Shown here: positions 7,714 to 13,818 of the stretch, piece after piece
Layout: every line of letters starts with the position of its first letter
Position numbering within the stretch: the stretch's first letter is position 1
DNA from: JANXVV01 sp038230975
GTDB taxonomy: Bacteria; Planctomycetota; Phycisphaerae; Tepidisphaerales; Tepidisphaeraceae
Direction: 5' to 3'
Assembly: GCA_038230975.1 (NCBI GenBank)
Contig: JBBRMF010000107.1
Coordinates: 1-16,153, forward strand
Length of the DNA stretch: 16,153 bases
Notes under the pieces: model-generated
What the model was told of the DNA's origin: nothing
Seen by the model: the letters and a program-made list of their open reading frames with translations, nothing else
Database searches by the model: none
Program-made: the position numbers and the translations under genes

Positions 7714-8060
7714 AGAACAGTTGGCTCAAGATCAAGATGTGGACGAAGATTTCGGTCTTTGGCGCGGTGGCGATTTATGTGTTCGCTTTTATTCTGCTCA
7801 ACCGCAATGCCGAGATTTTCCCGGCGCTGGATTTCGTTTTCAAAAAATATGAGCATGTGAATGCATTGTTGGTACTCTTGTTGACCGGCGTTTTCAGCAT
7901 CTTCGGCTGGTCTCTTTTCCGCACGATTTTCAAAACCCTCCGGCAGATGCGGGACGTCAACCGCCGTGCCCATCTCGAACGAATCGAGCGCGAACACACC
8001 GACATGGTCGCCAAAGCCGCCAAGTTACAAACCCGCGAAACCGCTTCCAAAGAAGTATAG
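7710..8060 (+). CDS. Small two-helix membrane protein, LapA/DUF1049-like topology
   Basis: A 116-residue protein I cannot name with confidence. Two hydrophobic helices are visible (about residues 12-30 and 50-68). A charged, probably coiled-coil C-terminal tail follows (about 75-116, rich in Arg, Glu and Lys). The first helix ends in FILLNRN and the second carries a Gly, a layout reminiscent of the LapA_dom (DUF1049) family, though this is only a resemblance. The start overlaps the stop of the prepilin peptidase gene (ATGA), and a good Shine-Dalgarno GAGAGGA (7698-7704) lies 5 bases upstream, so it is very likely expressed and translationally coupled. A role in envelope or pilus assembly would be a guess from the neighbour. 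Confidence 0.8.
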   Translation: MKNSWLKIKMWTKISVFGAVAIYVFAFILLNRNAEIFPALDFVFKKYEHVNALLVLLLTGVFSIFGWSLFRTIFKTLRQMRDVNRRAHLERIEREHTDMVAKAAKLQTRETASKEV

Positions 8061-8093
8061 ACCGTCAAAACACGCGCTTCGATTTGCGCCTTC

Positions 8094-8121
8094 GTAGGGT
8101 CCGCTTCAGCGGACGGAATCG
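8094..8121. repeat. REP-like palindromic element, single copy
   Basis: Contains GTCCGC-TTCA-GCGGAC (8099-8114), a 6-bp stem with a 4-base loop, preceded by GTAGG and followed by GAATCG. The same head (GTAGG then TCCGCT), a GCGGA stem and a GAATCG tail recur at 9794-9821 in front of asd. It has no T-run, so it is not a standard terminator. Dispersed extragenic palindrome is the best reading; genome copy number is unknown. Confidence 0.55.
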
Positions 8122-8184
8122 TGCCGCGACGACAAATCTGCATATCGTGTAACGCTGGCTGTCGGCAGACGAAAAAAGAAATCC

Positions 8185-8303
8185 GCCCACGAAGAGGCAC
8201 GAGGAAAAAACACGAAGAAGAAAAAAGAATAGTTTTTTGCGCTCAAACAAATTGCGTTCTGAACACTGAATTTCTTCGCTTTTTTTCGTGTCCCTGCGTG
8301 GGC
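8185..8303. repeat. Imperfect inverted repeat with about 36-bp arms, possible MITE-like or decayed repeat
   Basis: The left arm (8185-8220, beginning GCCCACGAAGAGGCACGA) is matched in reverse complement by the right arm (about 8270-8303, ending with TGCGTGGGC). The match is roughly 80% with a 2-base gap. The arms contain the CACGAAG/CACGA words and an A-run, and the central 50 bases are AT-rich and non-coding. No transposase or clear target-site duplication is visible. It could be a non-autonomous element or a decayed dispersed repeat. Confidence 0.5.
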
Positions 8304-8358
8304 AAATCGCATTTTCTCTCACCCGAAAATAAACCGTACGGAATTTCTGAATATTGAC

Positions 8359-8387
8359 TTGCACCTTCGATTTATTCTTTATATAGT
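8359..8387 (+). promoter_or_regulatory. Candidate recA promoter (sigma-70 type)
   Basis: TTGCAC (8359-8364) and TATAGT (8382-8387) are separated by 17 bp in an AT-rich stretch. An overlapping TTGACT at 8354 is spaced too far (22 bp). Transcription would start near 8394 and give a leader of about 140 nt. I see no clear LexA-type box at the promoter. Confidence 0.5.
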
Positions 8388-8417
8388 ATCCAAACAAACA
8401 CTGAACATGGACGGTCT

Positions 8418-8528
8418 GGTGACTCCCGTCGAGTTCAGTTGCGGTTGACCCATTTTGGATGGGTCGGGCCGCACACGAGTCACCGAAACATACGACGCCG
8501 GCTGACAAATAAACCCGGTGGTCAGGAG
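8418..8528 (+). promoter_or_regulatory. Structured 5' leader of recA, candidate cis-regulatory RNA
   Basis: A closing stem GGTGACTC (8418-8425) / GAGTCACC (8477-8484) is perfect over 8 bp. Inside it, TGCGG (8440-8444) / CCGCA (8469-8473) stacks, through two U-G pairs and a one-base bulge, on GACCCA (8447-8452) / TGGGTC (8460-8465), with loop TTTTGGA. An alternative short hairpin ACTC/GAGT (8422-8434) would disrupt the closing stem. Downstream, CTGAC (8502-8506) can pair with GTCAG (8521-8525), covering the start of the ribosome site AGGAG (8524-8528). The layout, an aptamer-like fold followed by a stem over the ribosome site, resembles a translational switch. I do not recognise it as any known riboswitch class. 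Confidence 0.5.
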
Positions 8529-8534
8529 CATTTC

Positions 8535-9680
8535 ATGGCCAAGTCCCTCGATAAGAGTGATGCGAAGAAGGACCGTACCGAAACGGTTCACAAGGAAGTC
8601 CCTGCGATGGCTAAGCCGCAAGCGGCACCGCCGCGCGATGCGGCCAAAGAATCGGCCCTCGGTCGAGCCGTTCAACAGATCGAAAAGCAGTTCGGCAAGG
8701 GCTCCGTGATGAAGCTCGACGGCCAGATCAAGCCGATCGATGGTATTCCCAGTGGCAGCCTCTCGCTGGATATTGCGCTCGGTGGATTCGGTATTCCCCG
8801 TGGCCGCGTGATCGAAATTTATGGCCCGGAATCATCGGGTAAAACAACGCTCACGCTCCACATCATCGCCAACGCTCAAAAGTTGGGGGGTGTCGCGGCA
8901 TTTATTGACGCCGAGCATGCGCTCGATCCATCGTGGGCCAAGCGTATTGGCGTGAAGCTCGACGATCTGCTGGTCAGCCAGCCTGATACTGGTGAACAGG
9001 CGCTTGAAATCTGCGAGTTGCTGGTTCGCTCTAACGCGGTCGATGTGATCGTCATCGACTCGGTGGCAGCCCTCATTCCCCGCGCTGAAATCGAAGGCGA
9101 AATGGGTGACAGCCATATGGGTCTGCAAGCAAGGCTGATGAGCCAGGCGCTTCGCAAACTCACAGGCTGTATCTCCAAGAGCAAAACAACCGTGATCTTC
9201 ATCAACCAGATTCGCGAAAAGATCGGCGTGATGTTCGGCAACCCGGAAACCACCACCGGCGGACGCGCGCTGAAGTTTTATGCCTCCATCCGAATCGATG
9301 TCCGCCGCACCGGCAGCATCAAAGAAGGTGAAGTTTCCACCGGCAACCGCACCCGTGCCCGCGTCGTGAAGAACAAGATCGCTCCGCCGTTCCGCGATGC
9401 CGAATTCGACATCATGTTCGATCGCGGCATCAGCTACGAAGGCGATTTGCTCGATCTGGCGGCCGGCATCAACGTCGTCGAAAAAAGCGGTGCCTGGTAC
9501 AACTACAAATCCACCCGCCTTGGCCAGGGTCGCGAAAATTCCAAGCAGTTCCTGTTTGAAAATAAGGATCTTGCTGAAGAAATCCGTCATGCCGTGCTGG
9601 AGCAAAAAGGAATGCTCGGCTCCGCGATGGCCGTCAACGCCGCCGCCAGCGCCGATGAACTGGTAGAAGCCGAAGTGTAA
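8535..9680 (+). CDS. recA: Recombinase A
   Basis: DNA strand-exchange ATPase of homologous recombination and the SOS response, cytoplasmic. The core is canonical: Walker A GPESSGKTT at 97-105, Walker B VIVIDSVAAL, the L2 loop region NQIREKIGVMFGNPETTTGG, and a short acidic C-terminal tail. The length of 381 residues exceeds E. coli RecA (352), mainly through an N-terminal extension of about 30 residues rich in Lys, Asp and Ala before the QIEKQFGKGS motif. ATG 8535 is preceded by AGGAG at 8524-8528 with a 6-base spacer, which favours it. An internal ATG at 8607 (MAKPQAAPP) also has a good site (AAGGAAG, 8-base spacer) and would give 357 residues, so two forms are possible. It is monocistronic, with its own promoter and terminator. 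Confidence 0.98.
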   Translation: MAKSLDKSDAKKDRTETVHKEVPAMAKPQAAPPRDAAKESALGRAVQQIEKQFGKGSVMKLDGQIKPIDGIPSGSLSLDIALGGFGIPRGRVIEIYGPESSGKTTLTLHIIANAQKLGGVAAFIDAEHALDPSWAKRIGVKLDDLLVSQPDTGEQALEICELLVRSNAVDVIVIDSVAALIPRAEIEGEMGDSHMGLQARLMSQALRKLTGCISKSKTTVIFINQIREKIGVMFGNPETTTGGRALKFYASIRIDVRRTGSIKEGEVSTGNRTRARVVKNKIAPPFRDAEFDIMFDRGISYEGDLLDLAAGINVVEKSGAWYNYKSTRLGQGRENSKQFLFENKDLAEEIRHAVLEQKGMLGSAMAVNAAASADELVEAEV

Positions 9681-9708
9681 ATCACCGAATTAAAAATATC
9701 TTCACCGG

Positions 9709-9742
9709 CCATGGTCCCTTCAGTGACCATGGTCTTTTTTTT
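9709..9742 (+). terminator. Intrinsic terminator of recA
   Basis: CCATGGTC (9709-9716), an 8-base loop and GACCATGG (9725-9732) form a perfect 8-bp stem. It is followed by TC and a run of eight T (9735-9742), 28 bases after the recA stop. This is a textbook Rho-independent terminator. Confidence 0.93.
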
Positions 9743-9793
9743 ACCCGGGATGTGAACGACTCCAATTTGTGTTAAATTACCGAAGCGATTCGT

Positions 9794-9859
9794 GTAGGTT
9801 CCGCTGTGCGGAACAAGAATCGCTAGCCTTAAAAAGACGTTCCGCACAGCGGAACCCAC
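9794..9859. repeat. REPIN-like pair of inverted palindromes upstream of asd
   Basis: Two 21-base palindromic elements face each other. The first (9794-9814) begins GTAGGTTCCGCTGTGCGG. The second (9839-9859), ending CAGCGGAACCCAC, is its reverse complement with one mismatch. The two are separated by 24 bases. Each is itself a hairpin (GTTCCGC/GCGGAAC). Paired inverted REPs are the mobile unit called a REPIN. No RAYT transposase is in this window. The right copy ends 21 bases before the asd ATG, so it will sit in or next to the asd leader. Confidence 0.7.
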
Positions 9860-9880
9860 TATTTGATCGGAGATGTCCAG

Positions 9881-10885
9881 ATGTCCGCGAGTATTGCGAT
9901 TGTGGGTGCCACGGGTGCCGTAGGCCAGGAACTTCTCACGGTACTGGCCGAGCGCCGATTCCCGATCGAACGCCTCAAACTACTCGCCAGCGCCAAAAGT
10001 GCCGGCAAAAAAGTCGAATTTCTCGGTAAGACTTATACGATTGAAGAATTGACAAAAGACAGCTTCAAAGGCGTCCAAATCGCTTTCTTTTCCGCCGGCG
10101 GCAGCATCAGCAAAGAGTTTGCCCCGGCGGCCGTCGCGGCAGGGGCGGTGGTCGTCGACAACACCAGCTACTTCCGCATGAAGGACGGCATTCCGCTCGT
10201 CGTGCCCGAAGTAAACCCGGATCAGATCCACAAGAACAACGGCATTATCGCCAACCCCAATTGCTCGACGATCATCATGAACGTCGCCGTCTGGCCGCTA
10301 CATAAGGCCAACCGCGTCAAGCGGGTGATTGTCAGCACCTATCAAGCCGTCAGCGGTGCCGGCGCGCAGGGCCTTTACGATCTTGAGCAACAAATGAAAT
10401 CCCACGCCGGCGGCGAGCCGATCACCAGGCATTTGTTCCCGCACCAGATCGTGAACAACCTCTTCAGCCACAACACAAAAATCAACGAGACCGGTTACAA
10501 CGAAGAAGAATTGAAGATGGTCAACGAGACCCGCAAAATCTTCGGCGACCCCAAGATCATGGTCACCGCCACCTGCATCCGCGTCCCGATCCCCCGCGCG
10601 CATTGCGAGTCGATCAATCTCGAATTTGAACGGCCGATCACGCCGGAACAAGTCCGACAAATTCTCTCCAAAGCTCCGGGGATCAAGATCGTCGACGACC
10701 GCGACAAGAATCATTTCCCCATGCCTTTGGAAGCCACCGGGCAGGATGATGTGCTCGTTGGCCGCATCCGGCAAGACATCAGCCGGGAGGATGGCAAGGG
10801 AATTGAACTCTTCGTCAGCGGTGATCAAATCCGCAAAGGCGCGGCGACGAATGCCGTTCAGATCGCGGAGAAATTGGTGGCATAA
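9881..10885 (+). CDS. asd: Aspartate-semialdehyde dehydrogenase
   Basis: NADPH-dependent reduction of aspartyl phosphate to aspartate semialdehyde, the branch point to lysine/diaminopimelate, threonine and methionine. It is 334 residues, the normal length. The Rossmann motif GATGAVG is at 9-15. The catalytic Cys is C128 in NPNCST, and the substrate and catalytic residues lie in RVPIPRAHCES (234-244). The ATG at 9881 is chosen over TTG 9863 because GGAG (9869-9872) lies 8 bases upstream and the glycine-rich motif then begins close to the N-terminus. It stands alone, read rightward, after a REPIN-like element, and converges on the nucleotidyltransferase gene with only 41 bp between the stops and no evident terminator. 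Confidence 0.97.
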   Translation: MSASIAIVGATGAVGQELLTVLAERRFPIERLKLLASAKSAGKKVEFLGKTYTIEELTKDSFKGVQIAFFSAGGSISKEFAPAAVAAGAVVVDNTSYFRMKDGIPLVVPEVNPDQIHKNNGIIANPNCSTIIMNVAVWPLHKANRVKRVIVSTYQAVSGAGAQGLYDLEQQMKSHAGGEPITRHLFPHQIVNNLFSHNTKINETGYNEEELKMVNETRKIFGDPKIMVTATCIRVPIPRAHCESINLEFERPITPEQVRQILSKAPGIKIVDDRDKNHFPMPLEATGQDDVLVGRIRQDISREDGKGIELFVSGDQIRKGAATNAVQIAEKLVA

Positions 10886-10926
10886 TCGCCGCGCGATCGG
10901 TATAGAGCTTTGTTCACGCGACGCTT

Positions 10927-11424
10927 TCAGGTCGATCGCATCTTTAAGATGGTTTCGAGTTCCGGAATCGCCAATAAATCCTTATTTCTTCCTACCGCCC
11001 GTTTCGCGCGGATCAGTGCTTCGAGTTTCAAAACACGACACGAAATGCCTTGAAAATCAATCCACTCGGATTCTCGCTCGCAGATCATGAAGTTGCCGAC
11101 ACCCGCGACATCGCCCAATACATCGAGCATGATCGTGTCGGTTCGCAAGTAGAGATTCTTGAGTCCGTTTAAGTTCGGATTGTCTGGCGTGACGACCGGC
11201 AAATCCGGGCGAGTGCGGAACCGGGGGTGCAGATCACTCACTGCGGTGACAATCTTCACGCAAGTCTCGTGGTCGAGAGGAGCGCAGATATCGAGATCAT
11301 ATGTCGTTCGAGGGGAGCCGTGGACATTTGCGGCAATGCCACCGATCACAACGAAATCAATCTGCTGATCCGTTAGTCGGCGCAACAGATTCAGGGTCGA
11401 TATCGTCGTATCCGGTGATGCCAT
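10927..11424 (-). CDS. MNT-like nucleotidyltransferase (AbiEii/DUF6036-like), intact copy of the module
   Basis: A 165-residue protein with the polymerase-beta-type nucleotidyltransferase signature near the N-terminus: VIGGIAANVHGSPRTTYDLDI (about 27-47), i.e. GG...HG...R.T.D.DI. The DLD aspartates are the expected metal ligands. Related proteins are found in type IV (AbiEii) and MNT-type toxin-antitoxin systems and as many uncharacterised single genes. The ATG at 11424 lies inside the 3' end of the small partner gene (68-bp overlap), indicating co-translation. The C-terminus is helical with Arg/Lys (EALIRAKRAVGRNKD), a pattern shared with AbiEii-like enzymes. Substrate and target are unknown. 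It may be a toxin, an antitoxin-type modifier or a defence component; the sequence does not decide. Confidence 0.8.
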   Translation of the reverse strand: MASPDTTISTLNLLRRLTDQQIDFVVIGGIAANVHGSPRTTYDLDICAPLDHETCVKIVTAVSDLHPRFRTRPDLPVVTPDNPNLNGLKNLYLRTDTIMLDVLGDVAGVGNFMICERESEWIDFQGISCRVLKLEALIRAKRAVGRNKDLLAIPELETILKMRST

Positions 11425-11608
11425 AATGTTTCCTGCCCGCCCGCCGCATTTCCAGCGCCGAATTTCTCATCGCATCGTGGAAACACAATCGCTGCGTTGG
11501 CGTCATGGCCAGCATTTGCCAAAGCAACGAAAGGTCCACTTCACCGGTTTCATCCGTTGGCGGAAAATCATCAACACAGTGAAGTTTATCGGAAAGGGGT
11601 GATGCCAT
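11357..11608 (-). CDS. Small VDLSL-motif partner protein, module copy 2
   Basis: An 83-residue protein without a named family that I can assign. A variable N-terminus is followed by TDETGEVDLSLL (about 18-29), a WQMLAMTPTQRLCFHDAM helix and a basic RRAGRKHYG segment near 54-62, then an acidic tail. A 46-residue block aligns without gaps to the paralogue at 11692-11946. It overlaps the following nucleotidyltransferase by 68 bp and starts 7 bp after the truncated nucleotidyltransferase of copy 1. From memory, short proteins with a VDLSLIxWMLxLTPxER pattern often precede such nucleotidyltransferases in planctomycetes; I could not check this. A DNA-binding antitoxin or adaptor role is a guess. 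Confidence 0.72.
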   Translation of the reverse strand: MASPLSDKLHCVDDFPPTDETGEVDLSLLWQMLAMTPTQRLCFHDAMRNSALEMRRAGRKHYGITGYDDIDPESVAPTNGSAD

Positions 11609-11615
11609 GCTCGGA

Positions 11616-11744
11616 TTATACCGCTGGACGATTCATGCAGCCATGCCCCATCGTCGCGAACCCACCGATGAGCACATACTCCACTCCATGCTCACTCAGC
11701 CGTTTTAAGATCATCAATAATGGATCCGTATCGTTGACGGGCAA
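11616..11744 (-). pseudogene. Truncated MNT-like nucleotidyltransferase, remnant of module copy 1
   Basis: The frame LKRLSEHGVEYVLIGGFATMGHG aligns with LRRLTDQQIDFVVIGGIAANVHG of the intact downstream enzyme, then breaks off into CMNRPAV and a stop. The R.T.DxD catalytic segment and about 120 C-terminal residues are gone. The likely original start is TTG 11744 or ATG 11714, overlapping the 3' end of the partner gene as in copy 2. The word GCATGGC occurs both at the break and at the start of the next partner gene, so a deletion between short repeats is plausible. Confidence 0.72.
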
Positions 11745-11946
11745 TGTGACGCATCCTTTCCGCGAAGATCCGGGCGTGATAGTGCCGCCGTGTCCGTTCT
11801 TCCAGGGTGAGCGAGAGCGAATAGTCAATCAATGAAAGATCAACTTCGCCGGTTTCATCCGTTTGAGGGTCCGGCGTCGAAGATTCTTCCATAATTCTCG
11901 GCGCTTCGATTGATTTGTCAGTCTCTGGCTGAAGTGAAGAGCTCAT
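11692..11946 (-). CDS. Small VDLSL-motif partner protein, module copy 1
   Basis: An 84-residue paralogue of the 11357-11608 product. TDETGEVDLSLIDYSLSLTLEERTRRHYHARIF... gives a 46-residue gap-free alignment ending in RQRYG (the paralogue has RKHYG). At DNA level 31 of 36 bases match between 11830-11865 and 11525-11560, so the duplication is fairly recent or conserved. I use ATG 11946 (MSSSLQPETD) because the upstream extension to 11985 begins with TTG. It lies 39 bp after the rimO stop on the same strand and may be read from that transcript. Its nucleotidyltransferase partner is broken, so this copy may be an orphan. Confidence 0.7.
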   Translation of the reverse strand: MSSSLQPETDKSIEAPRIMEESSTPDPQTDETGEVDLSLIDYSLSLTLEERTRRHYHARIFAERMRHIARQRYGSIIDDLKTAE

Positions 11947-11985
11947 AGGCGGATACCCGGTTAGGGAATTCGACCGTAGATTCAA

Positions 11986-13497
11986 CTACCCTTTTATAAC
12001 CGCCAGGCTCCTAGATTTCTTCTTCGGTACCTCTGCCACCAGATCATACGCCTGAAAATCCGTCACCTTTACGCCGAGTAGTTGCCCGGGATGTAGATTT
12101 TCACCATGGACAAACGTCACGCTGTCGATATCCGGCGCTTGATGAATCGAGCGGGCGACGAATCCATCTTCCGCATCACGGCCGGCGGGGCGGTCGATCA
12201 GAACGTCGATCGTTTGACCCACCATCTGTTTTGACTTGGCGAACGCGACCTGCTGCTGGGCCAGCATCAGTTCTTCGACGCGCGCTTGTTTGACAGAGTC
12301 TGAAATCTGGTCGGGCAGCTTGGCCATCGGTGTGCCGGGCTCCTGGCTGTAGGGGAAGACACCCATCATATCGAAGCCAAAGTCGCCGACGAATTTGACG
12401 AGTTCCTGATGCTGGGCATCGGTCTCTCCCGGCGAGCCGGCGATGAACGTCGTGCGGATCGCAATATTCGGAACCCACTTGCGTAACTTATTCAGCAGCG
12501 CCTCAATTTCCTTACGCGTGACCCGGCGGCGCATCTTCGTGAGGATCTCATCATTGATGTGCTGCAAAGGCATATCGATATATGGCACTACGCGCGAGCA
12601 ATCCGCGATGGTTTTGATCATCTCATCCGTAAAACAACTCGGGTAGGCGTACATCAGACGCAACCAATGCACATCCGAAAGTTCGCGGTCCAGCGTGCGG
12701 AGCAAACCGGCTAGACCGGGAGTGTAGCTGATATCCGTGCCGAAACTGGTGGTGTCCTGACCAATGAGATTCAATTCAACCGCGCCGTCGGCAGCCAACT
12801 CTTTGGCTTCGGCGAGGATCTGTTCGATCGGTTTGGAACGCATCAAACCACGGATGCTCGGAATCGTGCAGAACGTACAACCTTGATTGCATCCTTCGCT
12901 GATGCGCAGGTATGCGTAATGGCGGGGGGTCAACCGAAGTCGACCTTTGTCGTTCTCAAAGACCGGCAGGCGATTCGTCTTCGTTTCCCGGAGCGTAGGA
13001 TCATTGCCTGCAACCAATTGGCCGCTGGCCACCAGCTCTCTGGAAAGATCGTGATACTTGCCAAGGTAGTGACCATGTTCCTGGCGCGGGTTCTTTTTGC
13101 CGCGGACGGCTTCTACGATATGCTCGCGATCGAAGACACCCACGAGGCTGTCGATTCCGGGTTCATCGGCGAGCAGCTTGGTCTTGTGACGCTGCACGAG
13201 ACAGCCGGCAACGATTACGCGCTGGCACTTGCCGTCCTTCTTCATTTGAACGGCATCGCGGATTTCGGACATCGATTCGGTCTTAGACGCCTCCAGAAAG
13301 CCACAGGTATTGATGATGATGGCGTCAGCGTCGGATGCGTTGGGCGTGATTGCCAACCCGTCCATTGCGAGCAGCCCGAGCATCCGCTCGCTGTCGACGA
13401 GGTTCTTCGGACAACCGAGACTGACGAAAGCGACAGTCTCAATCTTTTTCGGACGCTTGGTTTTAACGACAGGTTGGACACTGGCCTTTTTGGCCAT
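11986..13497 (-). CDS. rimO: Ribosomal protein S12 methylthiotransferase RimO
   Basis: Radical-SAM enzyme that methylthiolates the conserved aspartate of ribosomal protein S12. The N-terminal UPF0004 domain carries the second Fe-S cluster cysteines C29 (in SLGCPKN, the RimO-type motif), C65 and C99. The radical-SAM motif CNQGCTFC gives C203, C207 and C210. A C-terminal TRAM domain (about 430-495) binds the substrate. It is 503 residues, longer than E. coli RimO (441). The extra is an N-terminal Lys-rich tail, an insert near 125-180 and a Lys-rich C-terminus. ATG 13497 has GGAG (plus-strand CTCC 13504-13507) 6 bases upstream, so the open extension to 13614 is not used. It is divergent from folC. 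Confidence 0.95.
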   Translation of the reverse strand: MAKKASVQPVVKTKRPKKIETVAFVSLGCPKNLVDSERMLGLLAMDGLAITPNASDADAIIINTCGFLEASKTESMSEIRDAVQMKKDGKCQRVIVAGCLVQRHKTKLLADEPGIDSLVGVFDREHIVEAVRGKKNPRQEHGHYLGKYHDLSRELVASGQLVAGNDPTLRETKTNRLPVFENDKGRLRLTPRHYAYLRISEGCNQGCTFCTIPSIRGLMRSKPIEQILAEAKELAADGAVELNLIGQDTTSFGTDISYTPGLAGLLRTLDRELSDVHWLRLMYAYPSCFTDEMIKTIADCSRVVPYIDMPLQHINDEILTKMRRRVTRKEIEALLNKLRKWVPNIAIRTTFIAGSPGETDAQHQELVKFVGDFGFDMMGVFPYSQEPGTPMAKLPDQISDSVKQARVEELMLAQQQVAFAKSKQMVGQTIDVLIDRPAGRDAEDGFVARSIHQAPDIDSVTFVHGENLHPGQLLGVKVTDFQAYDLVAEVPKKKSRSLAVIKG

Positions 13498-13749
13498 GGG
13501 AAACTCCGGAAACGGCAAGAAAAACAACAGACGGCGTCGGACAAGGTAGCAATATAAGCGGGTAAAGTAAAACGTGCCTAAAATATCGTAGTTGCAAATG
13601 TCATCAAAAAGCAAAAATTTATGGGACGCTTAGTGGCTCTCTTAAGTCAAAGATAGATACGCTGGTTTTGCACCATGGAAAGGCAATGTTAAGTGCTGGC
13701 TAAGAATCTATTTTGCACTCAAATTACGGCGGTGCTTCAATTATATAAG

Positions 13750-13763
13750 TTGTTATTTAACAA
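13750..13763. promoter_or_regulatory. Perfect palindrome TTGTTA-TT-TAACAA upstream of folC
   Basis: A 14-bp inverted repeat, extendable by one G/C pair on each side. It ends 17 bp before the candidate folC -35 box. Its TTGTTA half-site is the same word that recurs in the operator-like array at 16077-16151. It could be an operator or a weak hairpin. The function is inferred. Confidence 0.4.
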
Positions 13764-13780
13764 CGTATTGCACGCGAAAA

Positions 13781-13809
13781 TTGAAAGTTTATCGGGGATC
13801 TGATAGTAT
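13781..13809 (+). promoter_or_regulatory. Candidate folC promoter
   Basis: TTGAAA (13781-13786) and TAGTAT (13804-13809) are 17 bp apart. If used, transcription would begin about 3 bases before the folC ATG at 13819, giving a near-leaderless message and excluding the AGGA at 13810-13813. The two readings conflict, so either this promoter or that ribosome site is probably not used from this start. Confidence 0.35.
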
Positions 13810-13818
13810 AGGACACAT

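Larger units (their letters stand above)
8061..8534. other. 474-bp gene-free region between the aroK operon and recA
   Basis: No convincing coding sequence on either strand. From left to right it contains a REP-like palindrome (8094-8121), an imperfect inverted repeat with A-rich arms (8185-8303), an AT-rich promoter region (8340-8390) and a folded recA leader (8418-8528). The A/G-rich composition of 8160-8240 differs sharply from the flanking genes. Confidence 0.8.
13498..13818. other. 321-bp divergent gap between rimO and folC
   Basis: AT-richer than the genes, with no convincing coding frame. It should hold promoters for both genes. On the minus strand a -10-like TATATT (plus 13551-13556) lies about 54 bases before rimO but lacks a good -35. 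Toward folC there is a perfect palindrome (13750-13763) and a candidate promoter (13781-13809). The middle (about 13600-13740) shows nothing I can name. Confidence 0.7.

Noticed and set aside
8099..8114. Terminator for the aroK operon
   Set aside because: The stem is good, but no T-run follows on either side and the sequence recurs as a REP-like element.
8252..8264. GTTCTGAAC as a possible SOS/LexA box for recA
   Set aside because: It is a one-base-spaced palindrome in the inverted-repeat region about 95 bp before the -35, and does not fit the GAAC-N4-GTTC or CTG-N10-CAG patterns I know.
8439..8534. 32-residue in-frame upstream extension of RecA
   Set aside because: It encodes the folded leader and lacks a ribosome site, whereas ATG 8535 has AGGAG at the right distance.
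11357..11946. RX4-6H HEPN ribonuclease motif in the small partner proteins (RRAGRKH)
   Set aside because: The paralogue has Arg at the His position (RQRYG) and both proteins are too short for a HEPN fold, so a HEPN/MNT system is not supported.
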